From the NCBI GenBank assembly GCA_963775505.1, contig CAVZIL010000001.1, forward strand, positions 1 through 64,000: DNA of 64,000 bases, given 5' to 3'. Position numbers and translations under genes: made by a program. This DNA comes from JAIBJN01 sp963775505. Lineage in GTDB: Bacteria; Actinomycetota; Thermoleophilia; Gaiellales; Gaiellaceae. Positions 45,648 to 54,795 of this stretch are shown one piece after another (within the stretch, counting starts at the first letter, position 1; every line of letters begins with the position of its first letter). The notes beneath the pieces are model-generated. The model was given only the letters and a program-made list of their open reading frames with translations. It did not search any database and was not told where the DNA came from.

Positions 45648-46700
45648 CTAGCGCAGCCACGCCCGGAGCAGAGCGTTCGCGAACCCCAGGCCGTAGCGGA
45701 AGTGCGGCGGCTTCTTCGACGCGCCCGAGAGCCGGCTCGACACCGTCACCGGCACCTCCATCGTCCTGAGCTTGCGCTTGGACGCCTCGAGGATGAACTC
45801 CGAGTTGTGGAACTGGTCCTGGTGGAACTCGAGGTCGCGGAGCGCCTCGGTGCGCACGGCGCGGTAGCCGCACGCGGGGTCGGTGACGCGGGCGGTCGTC
45901 AGCAGGGAGAGCGCCCAGGCGAAGACCTTGATCCCGAGCTTGCGGGCTGCATGGTTCGGGTCGGCGGCGCCGAGGACGCGGGATCCGTTGACCACGTCGA
46001 CCTCGTCGTCGAGGATCGGCTGGACGAGGCGGGGGAGCTCGGACGGCTGGTGCTGGCCGTCGGCGTCCATCGTCACGACGAGGCGGGCGCCCGTGGCGAG
46101 CGCCAGCCGGTAGCCGGTGCGGAGCGCCGCGCCCTGCCCGCGGTTGAGCGGGAGGTGGACGGCCGCCGCGCCGGCCTCGCGGGCCCGCTCGATCGTCTCG
46201 TCGGAGGAGCCGTCGTCGACGACGATGGCGTGGAGCGCGAGGCCCGAGATGTCGGCGGGCAGGCTGGCGATGACCTGACCGATGTTCCCGGCCTCGTTAT
46301 AGGCGGGGATGACGACTGCGATCCCGCCCGCGAACTCCTCGACGTTCGCCGTCGCCCGGAACTCGTTGAGGGCGAGGTTCTCGATCAGCCGCGTCAGGTC
46401 GCGGCGCGTCTTCTCCTGTCGTGACGCGAGGATGTACCCGAGCACGTACAGGACGGCGACGGCCACGATCGCCGCGCCGAGGATCCGGCCGGCGCCCTCC
46501 TCGTTCAACGAGAACTGGTCGAGGAACCAGCTGAAGATCGCCGGCTCGAGCGAGACGACGAGCAGCGGGAGGACGAAGAACCCGAAGCGGAGGATCAGGT
46601 CGCCGTTCCCGATCCGCCTCCGCCGGTAGGCCCAGATCGAAACGACCGCGAACGCGAGCGCGGCTAGCAGACCCGCGGCGCGAAGCGGCGTCAGGTCCAT
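45648..46700 (-). CDS. DUF2304-GT2 glycosyltransferase
   Basis: A 350-residue protein. Two or three N-terminal helices resembling DUF2304 (residues 1-90) precede a dolichol-phosphate-mannose-synthase-like GT2: AVVIPAYNEAGNIGQVIASL, IVVDDGSSDETIERA, PLNRGQGAALRTGYRLAL, TMDADGQHQPSELPRL and DPACGYRAVRTEAL. It makes a polyprenyl-phosphate sugar that the nearby GT-C-like membrane proteins could use outside the membrane. It is 17 bp from sqdB and in the same orientation, so they may be co-transcribed. Confidence 0.87.
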   Translation of the reverse strand: MDLTPLRAAGLLAALAFAVVSIWAYRRRRIGNGDLILRFGFFVLPLLVVSLEPAIFSWFLDQFSLNEEGAGRILGAAIVAVAVLYVLGYILASRQEKTRRDLTRLIENLALNEFRATANVEEFAGGIAVVIPAYNEAGNIGQVIASLPADISGLALHAIVVDDGSSDETIERAREAGAAAVHLPLNRGQGAALRTGYRLALATGARLVVTMDADGQHQPSELPRLVQPILDDEVDVVNGSRVLGAADPNHAARKLGIKVFAWALSLLTTARVTDPACGYRAVRTEALRDLEFHQDQFHNSEFILEASKRKLRTMEVPVTVSSRLSGASKKPPHFRYGLGFANALLRAWLR

Positions 46701-46717
46701 CTGCTCCTAGCGCTCCT

Positions 46718-47893
46718 CTACTCCGCGCGCTGACCCAGCGGCTCCGGCCGCCACTGCGTCACCGGGTCGATGACGTCGGCGAGGACGCGATCCTGGTAGC
46801 GCCGGATGACCTCGAGCATGGACTCGATCAGGGTCTCGGAGAGCAGCGTCGGCTGCAGCCCCAGCTCGAGGAGCTTCGTGTGCGTCGGGTTGTAGTAGTG
46901 CTCCTCGCTCTCGAGACGGGGGTTGGTCACGTGGTCGACCCGCACGTCGATCCCGAGCTCGCCCGCGGCGTGGCGGACCTTCTCCGCCAGGTCGCCGACG
47001 TTGAAGACCTCGGTGAACTGGTTGAAGACGCGGTACTCGCCCTCCGCCGGCGGGTTCTCCGCGGTCAGCGAGACGCACTGCAGCGTGTCGACGATGTTCA
47101 GGAACCCGCGCGTCTGGCCGCCCTTGCCGTACACCGTCAGGGGATGCCCGATCACGGCCTGCACGGCGAAGCGGTTCAGCGCGGTGCCGAACAGCTCGTC
47201 GTAGTCGAACCTCGTGATGAGGCGCTCGTCGAGGCGCGTCTCGGGCGTCTCGATCCCGTAGACGACGCCCTGGTTGAGGTCGGTCGCGCGGAGGCCCCAG
47301 ATGCGGCACGCGAAGTGGATGTTGTGGCTGTCGTGCACCTTCGACAGGTGGTAGAGCGACCCGGGCAGCTTCGGGAAGGGCAGCGTGTCCTTCCGGCCCT
47401 TGTGGTCGATCTCGATGAAGCCCTCCTCGATGTCGATGTTGGGCGTCCCGTACTCGCCCATCGTCCCGAGCTTGATCAGGTGGGCCGCGGGGGCGTGGTC
47501 GCGCATCGCCCACAGGAGCTTCAGGGAGCCGATGACGTTGTTGGCCTGGGTCGTGACCGCGTGGTCGACGCTCTTCATCGACCAAGGCGCGCTCGGCTGC
47601 TCGCCGTAATGGACGATCGCCTCCGGCTCGAACTCGTGGACGACGTCGGCGATGAAGGTGCCCTCGGCGATGTCGCCGACGTACGGCTCGATGTCCTTGC
47701 CCGAGACCTCGCTCCAGGCCTGGATCCGCTCGTCGAGGGAGACGATCGGGGTGAGGGAATGCGAGCCGGCCTCCTCGACCCAGCGGCGGCGGGCGAAGTT
47801 GTCGATTACCCCGACGTCGTGGCCCTGGCCGGAGAAGCGCATGGCCGTCGGCCAGCCGAGGTAGCCGTCGCCGCCGAGAATCAAGACCCGCAT
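46718..47893 (-). CDS. sqdB: UDP-sulfoquinovose synthase
   Basis: A 391-residue extended SDR matching SqdB/SQD1, which forms UDP-sulfoquinovose from UDP-glucose and sulfite. Diagnostic stretches are GGDGYLGWPTAMRFSGQGH (NAD binding), HYGEQPSAPWSMKS, KLGTMGEYGTPNIDIEEG (catalytic Thr) and SLYHLSKVHDSHNIHFACR with Tyr and Lys near 180, plus RGFLNIVDTLQC. A GGAAGGGAG ribosome binding site precedes ATG 47893. No SqdX-type sulfoquinovosyltransferase is recognisable next to it, though the window has other glycosyltransferases. The product could feed sulfolipid or a sulfonated glycan. Confidence 0.93.
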   Translation of the reverse strand: MRVLILGGDGYLGWPTAMRFSGQGHDVGVIDNFARRRWVEEAGSHSLTPIVSLDERIQAWSEVSGKDIEPYVGDIAEGTFIADVVHEFEPEAIVHYGEQPSAPWSMKSVDHAVTTQANNVIGSLKLLWAMRDHAPAAHLIKLGTMGEYGTPNIDIEEGFIEIDHKGRKDTLPFPKLPGSLYHLSKVHDSHNIHFACRIWGLRATDLNQGVVYGIETPETRLDERLITRFDYDELFGTALNRFAVQAVIGHPLTVYGKGGQTRGFLNIVDTLQCVSLTAENPPAEGEYRVFNQFTEVFNVGDLAEKVRHAAGELGIDVRVDHVTNPRLESEEHYYNPTHTKLLELGLQPTLLSETLIESMLEVIRRYQDRVLADVIDPVTQWRPEPLGQRAE

Positions 47894-47921
47894 TCGGAGC
47901 TCCCTTCCGTTTTCACACCCT

Positions 47922-47938
47922 GCGCGCGTTCCGCGCGC
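47922..47938 (-). other. Perfect GC hairpin in the sqdB upstream region
   Basis: GCGCGCG-TTC-CGCGCGC forms a 7-bp stem with a 3-nt loop between the flippase stop (48001) and sqdB start (47893). There is no U-tract, so it is either a weak terminator or a 5' UTR structure. A TATGGT box at 47964-47969 could start an sqdB transcript containing it. Confidence 0.35.
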
Positions 47939-48000
47939 CGCTCATGACGTGCAGCAATCGGCGACCATAGCAGCCGCTTCCGCCGGACCGGTCGCCCAGC

Positions 48001-49473
48001 TCAGGTGCCCCGTCTGAGCCGCGCGACCGGAGCGGCCAGGAGCGCGCGCTCGCCCGCCGGCAGGACGACGGGAAGCACCACCGCGTAGGCGACCAGGGCG
48101 CCGGCGGCGGTCGCCGCGAGCGAGACCCACCAGGCGTGCCCGGCGAGCGCGGCCTGGATCGCGACGGCCGCCAGGGCGGCGGCTCCTGCGGGCAGGGCGA
48201 GGCCGAGGTAGGCGCGCTCGTAGGGCTGGATGCCGACGCGGCGGCGGACCTGGACGAGGCGCACGACGTTCAGTACCGCGATGCTGACGGCGGCCGCGGT
48301 CGCGGCTCCCTCCATCCCGAACGCGCCGGTGAGGGCGACCGCGAGGCCGACCAGGAGCCCGAGGCCCAGCACGTTGTCGACGAGGTCGACTCCCGTGAAG
48401 CCGGTCATGATCAGGATGAAGGCGACGCCGCCGGTGGCGACGTTCACGGCCTGGCCGGCGAGGAGGATGCGGAGCGCGCCCTCGCCGATCTCGTACCGGC
48501 TCGAGAAGGCCGCCAGCACGTCGTCGGCGGCGACGAAGAGGACGATCAGGAGCGGCAGCGTGGCCGCGAGCGCCCAGCGGGTGCTGCGCTTGAAGAGCTC
48601 ACCAAGCCGCTCGCGCTCTCCGCGGGCGTGCAGGTCGGCGGCGAACGGCGAGAAGACCAGGTTCAGCGACGTCAGGAAGAGGAGCAGCACCTGCGAGATG
48701 CGCGCCGCCGCCGAGTAGGCGTCGAGCTCGGTCCCCTGCTCGAAGGCGGCGAGCACCCAGAGATCCGCCCAGAAGATCGCCTGGGCGAGCAGCGCCGCCG
48801 GCGCACGCGGAAGCCCGTAGCGGAGAGCCGCGCGTACCTCCTCGCTCGGTGGCCGGGCGTCCCGCGAAGCGCGCGTGCCTCCCGGCGCCAGAGCGCCCAC
48901 GCGGCCACGGAGGCCACGAGCCAGGAGGCGCCGTAGGCGAGGATGACCGCATCGCTCTCGCCGCCGGCCGCGATCGCGGCGCCCGCGAGGGCGATCCAGA
49001 CGAGCGGCTGGCCGATCCAGAAGACGTACAGGGTCTGGCGCATCTGGGTGAGGCCCCGCGTGGCGCCGAGGTAGACGCTCGTGAGCGCGATGAAGGGGAT
49101 CCCCGGCGCCGCAAGCGCGATGGCGCGGTCGTAGTCGCCGAAGAGCGGCGCCGACGCCTGCGAGCACGGCGGCGAGCACGATGCTGGCGGCGAAGGCGAC
49201 GAGCGCGCAGCGGTCGACGAGGCTGCGCAGGTGATCGGCGGCGCGCGCGCCGCGGCCGATCGCCACCAGCCGCACGGCGGCCATGTCCATCCCGAAACGG
49301 GTTCCCGCCGATGCGACGAACGCGACCTGGACGGCGACCGTGACGATGCCGAACGCGCCCGGCAGGAGCGTCCGGCCGAGCAGGATCTGCGTGCCCATCG
49401 CCGCCGCCACGCCGACGCCGAGGCCGACGACGTTCGCCGCCGTGCCCGAGAGGAGCGTGCGCTCGGCGCTCAC
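48001..49473 (-). CDS. Wzx-like polysaccharide flippase (two frame changes)
   Basis: A MOP-superfamily lipid-linked-oligosaccharide flippase of about 490 residues and 12-14 helices. N-terminal LLSGTAANVVGLGVGVAAAM and GRTLLPGAFGIVTVAVQVAF, then near 49150 the frame changes to IALAAPGIPFIALTSVYLGA and QTLYVFWIGQPLVWIALAG; near 48860 it changes back to RAALRYGLPRAPAALLAQAI and the rest. The parts are in the normal order for the family. GTG 49473 is preferred over ATG 49506, which overlaps the upstream gene. It would move undecaprenyl-linked repeat units across the membrane. Confidence 0.83.
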   Translation of the reverse strand: MSAERTLLSGTAANVVGLGVGVAAAMGTQILLGRTLLPGAFGIVTVAVQVAFVASAGTRFGMDMAAVRLVAIGRGARAADHLRSLVDRCALVAFAASIVLAAVLAGVGAALRRLRPRHRACGAGDPLHRAHERLPRRHAGPHPDAPDPVRLLDRPAARLDRPRGRRDRGRRRERCGHPRLRRLLARGLRGRVGALAPGGTRASRDARPPSEEVRAALRYGLPRAPAALLAQAIFWADLWVLAAFEQGTELDAYSAAARISQVLLLFLTSLNLVFSPFAADLHARGERERLGELFKRSTRWALAATLPLLIVLFVAADDVLAAFSSRYEIGEGALRILLAGQAVNVATGGVAFILIMTGFTGVDLVDNVLGLGLLVGLAVALTGAFGMEGAATAAAVSIAVLNVVRLVQVRRRVGIQPYERAYLGLALPAGAAALAAVAIQAALAGHAWWVSLAATAAGALVAYAVVLPVVLPAGERALLAAPVARLRRGT

Positions 49474-49489
49474 GCCCGGGCAGGCGCCG

Positions 49490-50995
49490 CTACTCGAGAT
49501 AACCAAGGCCGCGGAGGCGCTCCTCCACCAGGCGCTCCTCCTCCTCGCTGAAGACGCCGACGGCCTCTCCGGCGGGACGGCGGCCCCATTCCGGGTCGGG
49601 AGCGAGCCCGACGCGCCTCGGCGATCCGGCCCGCGAAGTCGGCGAGGGAGATCTCGGGGCCCTCACCCGGGTCGACCCCCGGCCCGGCGAGCGCGTAGAT
49701 CCCCTCGGGCCGGTGGTCGCCCGAGAGCCAGTCGGCCTCCTCGACGAGCTGCCGCGCATGCGTGAGGCTGTAGAGCGGCGCCGGCTGGAGGAGAAGGTCG
49801 GGGGCGCGGTCGAGGTACGGGCCCGAGAGCACGTCCTCCTTGCGAAGAACGCCGCCGATCGGATGCGCGCCCGTCATCGGATCGGTGAGCCCGAGCAGGG
49901 CGGCCGCGACCTCGTCGCGCGTGCGCTCGTAGTCGGCGCGGCGACGGTCCCGTTCGGCTCCCGGCCCGCGAGGTTGAGGGAGATTCCCTCGCCGGTGGAG
50001 ACACGCTCGTGTAGGCGGTCGTGTGCGCCCAGTCGATCGGCGCCGTCGGCACGGCGACCCGCCCGTGCAGCCCCAGCCGGTCGTAGACGACGCGCGCGAG
50101 CGACCGAACCCGGCCCCACGCGAGCAGGTTGACGAGCCCTGAGCCGCGGCCGAAGCGCAGGAAGCCGAGATGCTCGAGCACCTTGTTCATCGAGAGGGCG
50201 CGTGTCACGGGCTGGTGCCCGTGGTCGGACATGAGGACGACGAGGTCGTCGTCGTCGGTCCGCTCCACGAGGGTGGCCAGCTCACGGTCGAGCAGGCGAT
50301 AGACGTCGCGCACGCGGTCGGCGACCGGCGAAGCCGCCGCCTCCGCATGACGCGGATGCTCGGGGTGGACGTACTCGAGCAGGCAGTGCTGGAGCCGGTC
50401 GGGCGAGACGAAGACGATGCAGGCGGCGTCCCACGGCTCCTCGTCCAGCAGCGTGCGCACCGCCGCGGCGCGCCTGCGCGTCAGCTGCTCGAGCTCGGCG
50501 ACGAGCTCGAGCGGCTTGTGTCGCAACGTCGTCCACGAGCCCCCGTTGATCGGCCAGCCGAGCCGCGGGCCGGTGTCCGCGGGATGGCTGAACGTCCGTC
50601 CCGGCGGGACGACACCTCCGGCGATCGCCACGCCCCGGATCTCCGGCGGCGGGTACGTCAGCGGGACGTTGACGAGCAGCGTCGCCTTCCCGGCCTCCGA
50701 CAGGCGGTCGGGCCACGTCGGGGCGAGGATGGAGCGGTACGAGACCGGCAACCGCCGTGTCGCGCCGGGCCGGTACTCGAGGATGTCGAAGACACCGTGG
50801 CCGCCCGGGTCCCTGCCCGGTGAGGAACGTCGGCCAGGCCGCCCAGGAGTGGGACGGGAGGCACGAGCGCGACACGCCTCGCCGGCCGCGGGCGATCAGC
50901 TCCTGGAGCGCGGGGAGCTCGCCGGCGGCGAGGAGCGGGTCGAGGACGTCCCAGTCGGCGCCGTCCCAGCCGACGACGAGCACGCGGTTGGCCAT
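49490..50995 (-). CDS. Alkaline-phosphatase-superfamily phosphodiesterase (about four frame changes)
   Basis: A type I phosphodiesterase/nucleotide pyrophosphatase-like protein. N-terminal metal and nucleophile region: VLVVGWDGADWDVLDPLLA and SCLPSHSWAAWPTFLTGQ, with Ser/Thr at the nucleophile position. After breaks near 50815, 50015, 49945 and 49620 the pieces TLLVNVPLTYPPPEI, LVVLMSDHGHQPVTRAL (metal Asp-His), PIDWAHTTAYTSV, STGEGISLNLAGREPNGTV, and MTGAHPIGGVLRKEDVL follow in family order. Joined length is about 500 residues. Such proteins occur in glycan loci and may cleave or transfer phospho-groups on glycans. ATG 50995 is probably leaderless. Confidence 0.8.
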
Positions 50996-51003
50996 GGGCG
51001 AGG

Positions 51004-51009
51004 AGGATA
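51004..51009 (-). promoter_or_regulatory. -10 box TATCCT, leaderless promoter of the phosphodiesterase
   Basis: On the minus strand TATCCT is followed by 8 nt and ATG 50995. Confidence 0.5.
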
Positions 51010-51051
51010 CCGAGCGCCCGGGACGACCCCTCCGCTTGCACCAGGCCGGCG

Positions 51052-52764
51052 CTAGGCGCCGAGGTCGTACGGGTTGCGGCCGCACGTGCCGCCGGGCGCC
51101 ACCGGCACGAAGCCGGCCCAGAGGTTCCACCACTCTTCCCCGGCCGCTGCCTCGTCCGTGATCGCCGACTCGCGGGGGGCGAGCACGACCATTCTCTGGT
51201 CGCTGGTGACGAACACCGGCGCCCACTGCTCACGAAGGGCTTCGAGAGCCTGGGGCGCATCCTCCCGGGCGACCCAGCGGTCCTTGTGCACCAGGAGCAA
51301 GACGCCGGGATTTCCGGCGGACGGCGCGTCCTCGAGGGAGTCCAGCGCCTCGACGTCACCGTCCCAGACCCGCCGTCCGAAGGTCGACGCCGTGTAGGCG
51401 GGAAGGAGGCGACTCGTGTACGGGTCGGTCCACACGACGCCCATCTGCGCAGCCTCGGGAGTCGAGAACCACGAACGGAGCTCGTGCCAGCGCGCGGCCG
51501 GGTCGTTCCTCCACGCTTCTCGGTCGTCACAGCGTGAGAACTCGCGGAAGCCGGGGATCAGCACCAGGGCCGCGAGCGCGACGGCCCCCAGCTGGGCCGC
51601 GCGGAGCCCACGCGGGCCGTCGATCCGGCTGCGCAGGAGGAGCCACAGGCCGCCGAACGCCCCCATCACGAGCGGCGGAAAGACCGGATACCAGTAGCGG
51701 ATGTTGGTGATGTTCAGGATCCAGCGGCCCGAGGAGAACGACCCCAGCCCGACGAGCGCCATCGCGACGAGAAAGCTCAGGAACCAGGCCGCCAGCAGCC
51801 AGAGACGGCGGTCTCGGAACAGCACGAGCGCAGCAAGGAAGAGCGCGGCCAGCACGAAGAACACCCAGCCGGTGTCCCAGGCCAGGAGCAGGCGCGGCAG
51901 GACGAGGAGCGTGTCGAGGAGGCTGCCGAGCTGGTCCTGGATGTGCTCGATCCGAACCTGGCCTTCGACGAGGTCGGCGTCGCCTCGCTCGAGCAGGAGC
52001 CGCGCGTGCACGACCGGGTCGCCCGCGTACACCCAGCCGTAGAGGAGCTCGAGCGCCGCCGTGGCGACCGCGGCGCCCGCGAGCAGGGCAATCCGGCGAA
52101 GCGGGTAGCGAAGGAGGAGCACGACGGCGACGACGGCCGGGAGGAGGATCGGGCTGAACTCGCGCACGAGGTAGCTCCAGCCGAGGAGGACGCCGCCGCA
52201 GGCCACGGCCGCAGTCGGCACCCACGGCCGGGAGGACTCACCCGGGCGCGAGCTGCCGAGCAAGAGGCAGAGAAACGCGGCGGTGAACGTCGCGGTCGCG
52301 GTGAGGTCGGGGAAGATCTGGCTCGAGTTGACCAGGTAGTTGACGTTCAGCCCGGTCACGAGCGCCGCCGCGGCGGCGAGCACGCGGTCTCGGAAGAGCA
52401 GGAGCATGGTCGCGAAGACCGCTCCCACGAGGGCCATGCCCGAGAGCAGGGGGACGGCGTAGAGGGCCGCTTCGGAGGGCCCGAAGACGCCGAGCGCGGC
52501 GCGGATCGGGGCCATGAGGCCGATGCGCAGGGTGAAGAGGTCCGGGGCGACGTCCGGGAAGTCGAAGGCCGAGCGGAAGTACCAGGAGGGGTCGTAGGGA
52601 TGCGGCCCCTGCAGGAACACGAGCTGCACGAGCACGTACAGGGCGACCGTGATCCCGCCGACCGCCCAGTCGAGCCGGGACGCCTGCGCCGGCCGCGGAA
52701 CGGTCGGCTCGGATGCCGGCGGCGATCCGCTCGGCGCCTCGTGCGTCGTCGCTGTCAGCTTCAT
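51052..52764 (-). CDS. Multi-span membrane protein, GT39/PMT-like
   Basis: A 570-residue protein with about 11 helices. The first loop has FLQGPHPYDPSWYFRSAFDF, the Asp-containing pattern of GT-C enzymes; NYLVNSSQIFPDLTATATF follows. The C-terminal soluble region (about residues 430-570) has AQMGVVWTDPYTSRLLPAYT and LLLVHKDRWVARED. It resembles actinobacterial ArnT/PMT-type glycosyltransferases that use polyprenyl-phosphate sugars. It is divergent from 52789 with only 24 bp between start codons. Function is inferred from topology. Confidence 0.6.
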   Translation of the reverse strand: MKLTATTHEAPSGSPPASEPTVPRPAQASRLDWAVGGITVALYVLVQLVFLQGPHPYDPSWYFRSAFDFPDVAPDLFTLRIGLMAPIRAALGVFGPSEAALYAVPLLSGMALVGAVFATMLLLFRDRVLAAAAALVTGLNVNYLVNSSQIFPDLTATATFTAAFLCLLLGSSRPGESSRPWVPTAAVACGGVLLGWSYLVREFSPILLPAVVAVVLLLRYPLRRIALLAGAAVATAALELLYGWVYAGDPVVHARLLLERGDADLVEGQVRIEHIQDQLGSLLDTLLVLPRLLLAWDTGWVFFVLAALFLAALVLFRDRRLWLLAAWFLSFLVAMALVGLGSFSSGRWILNITNIRYWYPVFPPLVMGAFGGLWLLLRSRIDGPRGLRAAQLGAVALAALVLIPGFREFSRCDDREAWRNDPAARWHELRSWFSTPEAAQMGVVWTDPYTSRLLPAYTASTFGRRVWDGDVEALDSLEDAPSAGNPGVLLLVHKDRWVAREDAPQALEALREQWAPVFVTSDQRMVVLAPRESAITDEAAAGEEWWNLWAGFVPVAPGGTCGRNPYDLGA

Positions 52765-52784
52765 GCCGAGTGGCTCCGGTTGCT

Positions 52785-52790
52785 TACTAT
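52785..52790 (+). promoter_or_regulatory. -10 box TACTAT before the membrane protein at 52789
   Basis: TACTAT runs into ATG 52789. With normal spacing the start point would be near 52797, favouring a leaderless TTG start at 52798 over ATG 52789. Confidence 0.35.
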
Positions 52791-54795
52791 GGTGGACTTG
52801 CGTGCGGGAAGGGCGTTCGAGCAGCTGCCGGCCGGTATCGCACGCGGTTGCGACGACGTGCTCGACTTCGTCGTACTCGCCCTCGCAGCCTGGACGGTCG
52901 TCTACCACGCCTGCCTGGTGCTCGGAATCGGCGCCGTCTGGGCCCTGATCGCCTGGGCAGCCGGGCTCGTGGCATCGGCATGGCTTGCCTTCCGGCGTGA
53001 TCGCGCGGCGCGAACGGCCCCAGAGCCGTCGAGGGCAAGGGCCTGGTCCCGGGGACGACTCGCCCTCGTGCTCTGCGGCTACGCGGGGGCGGCGGGCCTG
53101 ACCGCCGCCGTCTATGCGTTCGCCGAGGCGCGCTGGGCGGTCGTCTGGCTGCTCCTCTTCCTGACGGCGGCCGCCGGGACAGGCCTCGCATGCCTGAGGA
53201 TCACCGGGCGACTCCGCCTCGACCTCGTGGCCGACGGCGAGCGGACGTGGCCAGGAGCCGTCGCGGCCTTCGCCTGGGCGGCCGGCCTCGCCGTCTTCTC
53301 GTTGTTCCTCGTCCGCCCGGACGCCGACGACACCCAGTACGTCCATCTGTCCACGTGGATCGCCGAGCACGGCAGCTTTCCGCTGCGGGACACGCTCTTC
53401 TCCGACGAGGTCTTCCCGGCGATCATCTATCCGCCCCTCTCGTCCTTCGAGGCGCTGATCGGAGCGCTTGCCGGCGCCGTCGGCGTCTCGGCCGCCGGCG
53501 CTACCTACCTGGTCGTGACGCCGCTGGCGACCGTCCTCGGCGTGCTGGCCGTCTGGCGACTGCTCCGCACGTGGAGAGTGCCCATGGTCGGGCTCGCCCT
53601 CACCACCGCCATGGTCTTCCTGCTCATGGCCGCCGAGGAGCATCGAACCCTCGGCAACCTGTTCGTCGGACGCATCTGGCAGGGGAAGATCGTCCTCCTC
53701 GCCGTCCTCGTCCCCGTCCTGTTCGCCCTGCTGCAGGAGTACTCGGAGCGGCCCACGCGGAGAGGGCTCGTGCTCCTCGCCGCCGCCGGCGCGGCCGGGG
53801 TGGGGCTCACCAGCAGCGGAACCTTCGTGCTCCTCGCGCTCGGCGCCGGCTGCCTCGCCCCGTTGGCCTTGCGTTCCGCGAGGGAGGCAGCGCTCGGGTT
53901 CGGGGCCGTTGCGGCCTATCCGCTCGGCGCCCTCGTCGTCACGGCCGCCGTCGGGCAGCGCCGAGCCGGCGAGGACTTCTCCTCCGACGTGGTCACGGGC
54001 GAGATCGCCAGGGTCGTGCTCGGAAGCGGCCTCCTGGCGTTCGTCGCGGTCGCGGCCGCGCTGATCGGGCCCCCGCTGGTCGCCGACCGCCGCGCCGCCC
54101 TCATGGCCGCGTCGACCGTGCTGCTCGTGGCCGTCCTCTACGCGCCGCCGGTGCCGCCGCTCATCTGGGACGTCACCGGGATCGGCCGCGTCCTCTGGCG
54201 GGTCGTCTGGATCGTCCCGGTCGCCGCTCTCCTGGGAGCCGCCGTCACCGCAGTGCCGCCGCGTGTCGGTCCGGCCGTGCTGCGGGCGCTTCCGGCAGGG
54301 CTCCTCTGCGCGGCGCTGATCGTCTGGGGGAGCCCGATCTGGGACGCCGGGACGGTCCGCTCCGAGCCGTCCTGGAAGCGCCCGCCGGAGACCTTGACGG
54401 CGGCGAACCGGATCCTCACCCGGGCCGAGCCCGGCGACGTCGTCCTCGCGCCCGAGGAGCTCAGCCAGACGGTTCTCGTGCGGTCGGCGGACGTCAAGAC
54501 CGTCTCGCCCCGCGTCTTCTACACGGTGGCGCTCCGCGACGTCACGGACCAGGGGCAGGTCGACGAGCGCCTTCTGCTACAGGCGGTCGTCGAGCCCGAG
54601 CTCGCGAGCCCGGTCGCAAATCTGCCGGACGCGCCGCACGATCCGGCCGAGGTCGCCGACGCCCTCAGGACGGTCGGGGTCGACATCGCCTGTGCCGAGA
54701 GCCAGACGCCAGAAGCGCTCGAGACCTTGCAGGCGGCAGGCTTCTCCCCCGCCTTCCGCGCCGGCGGCTTCACCTGCCTGCAGCCCTCGAGCTAG
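52789..54795 (+). CDS. Large multi-span membrane protein (DUF6541-like), possible GT-C
   Basis: A 668-residue protein with about 15 helices. The loop after helix 5 carries FLVRPDADDTQYVHLSTWIA, an acidic cluster of the sort that forms the GT-C active site, followed by DEVFPAIIYPPLSSFEALIG. The C-terminal 150 residues are soluble. No close named family was recognised; overall shape matches the other large membrane proteins at 37075, 43822 and 51052. ATG 52789 or TTG 52798 is the start. It ends tail-to-tail with the sulfotransferase, sharing CTAG 54792-54795. Confidence 0.6.
   Translation: MVDLRAGRAFEQLPAGIARGCDDVLDFVVLALAAWTVVYHACLVLGIGAVWALIAWAAGLVASAWLAFRRDRAARTAPEPSRARAWSRGRLALVLCGYAGAAGLTAAVYAFAEARWAVVWLLLFLTAAAGTGLACLRITGRLRLDLVADGERTWPGAVAAFAWAAGLAVFSLFLVRPDADDTQYVHLSTWIAEHGSFPLRDTLFSDEVFPAIIYPPLSSFEALIGALAGAVGVSAAGATYLVVTPLATVLGVLAVWRLLRTWRVPMVGLALTTAMVFLLMAAEEHRTLGNLFVGRIWQGKIVLLAVLVPVLFALLQEYSERPTRRGLVLLAAAGAAGVGLTSSGTFVLLALGAGCLAPLALRSAREAALGFGAVAAYPLGALVVTAAVGQRRAGEDFSSDVVTGEIARVVLGSGLLAFVAVAAALIGPPLVADRRAALMAASTVLLVAVLYAPPVPPLIWDVTGIGRVLWRVVWIVPVAALLGAAVTAVPPRVGPAVLRALPAGLLCAALIVWGSPIWDAGTVRSEPSWKRPPETLTAANRILTRAEPGDVVLAPEELSQTVLVRSADVKTVSPRVFYTVALRDVTDQGQVDERLLLQAVVEPELASPVANLPDAPHDPAEVADALRTVGVDIACAESQTPEALETLQAAGFSPAFRAGGFTCLQPSS

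Noticed and set aside
47922..47938. Calling the GC hairpin upstream of sqdB a Rho-independent terminator
   Set aside because: There is no following T-run; it is listed only as a structure.
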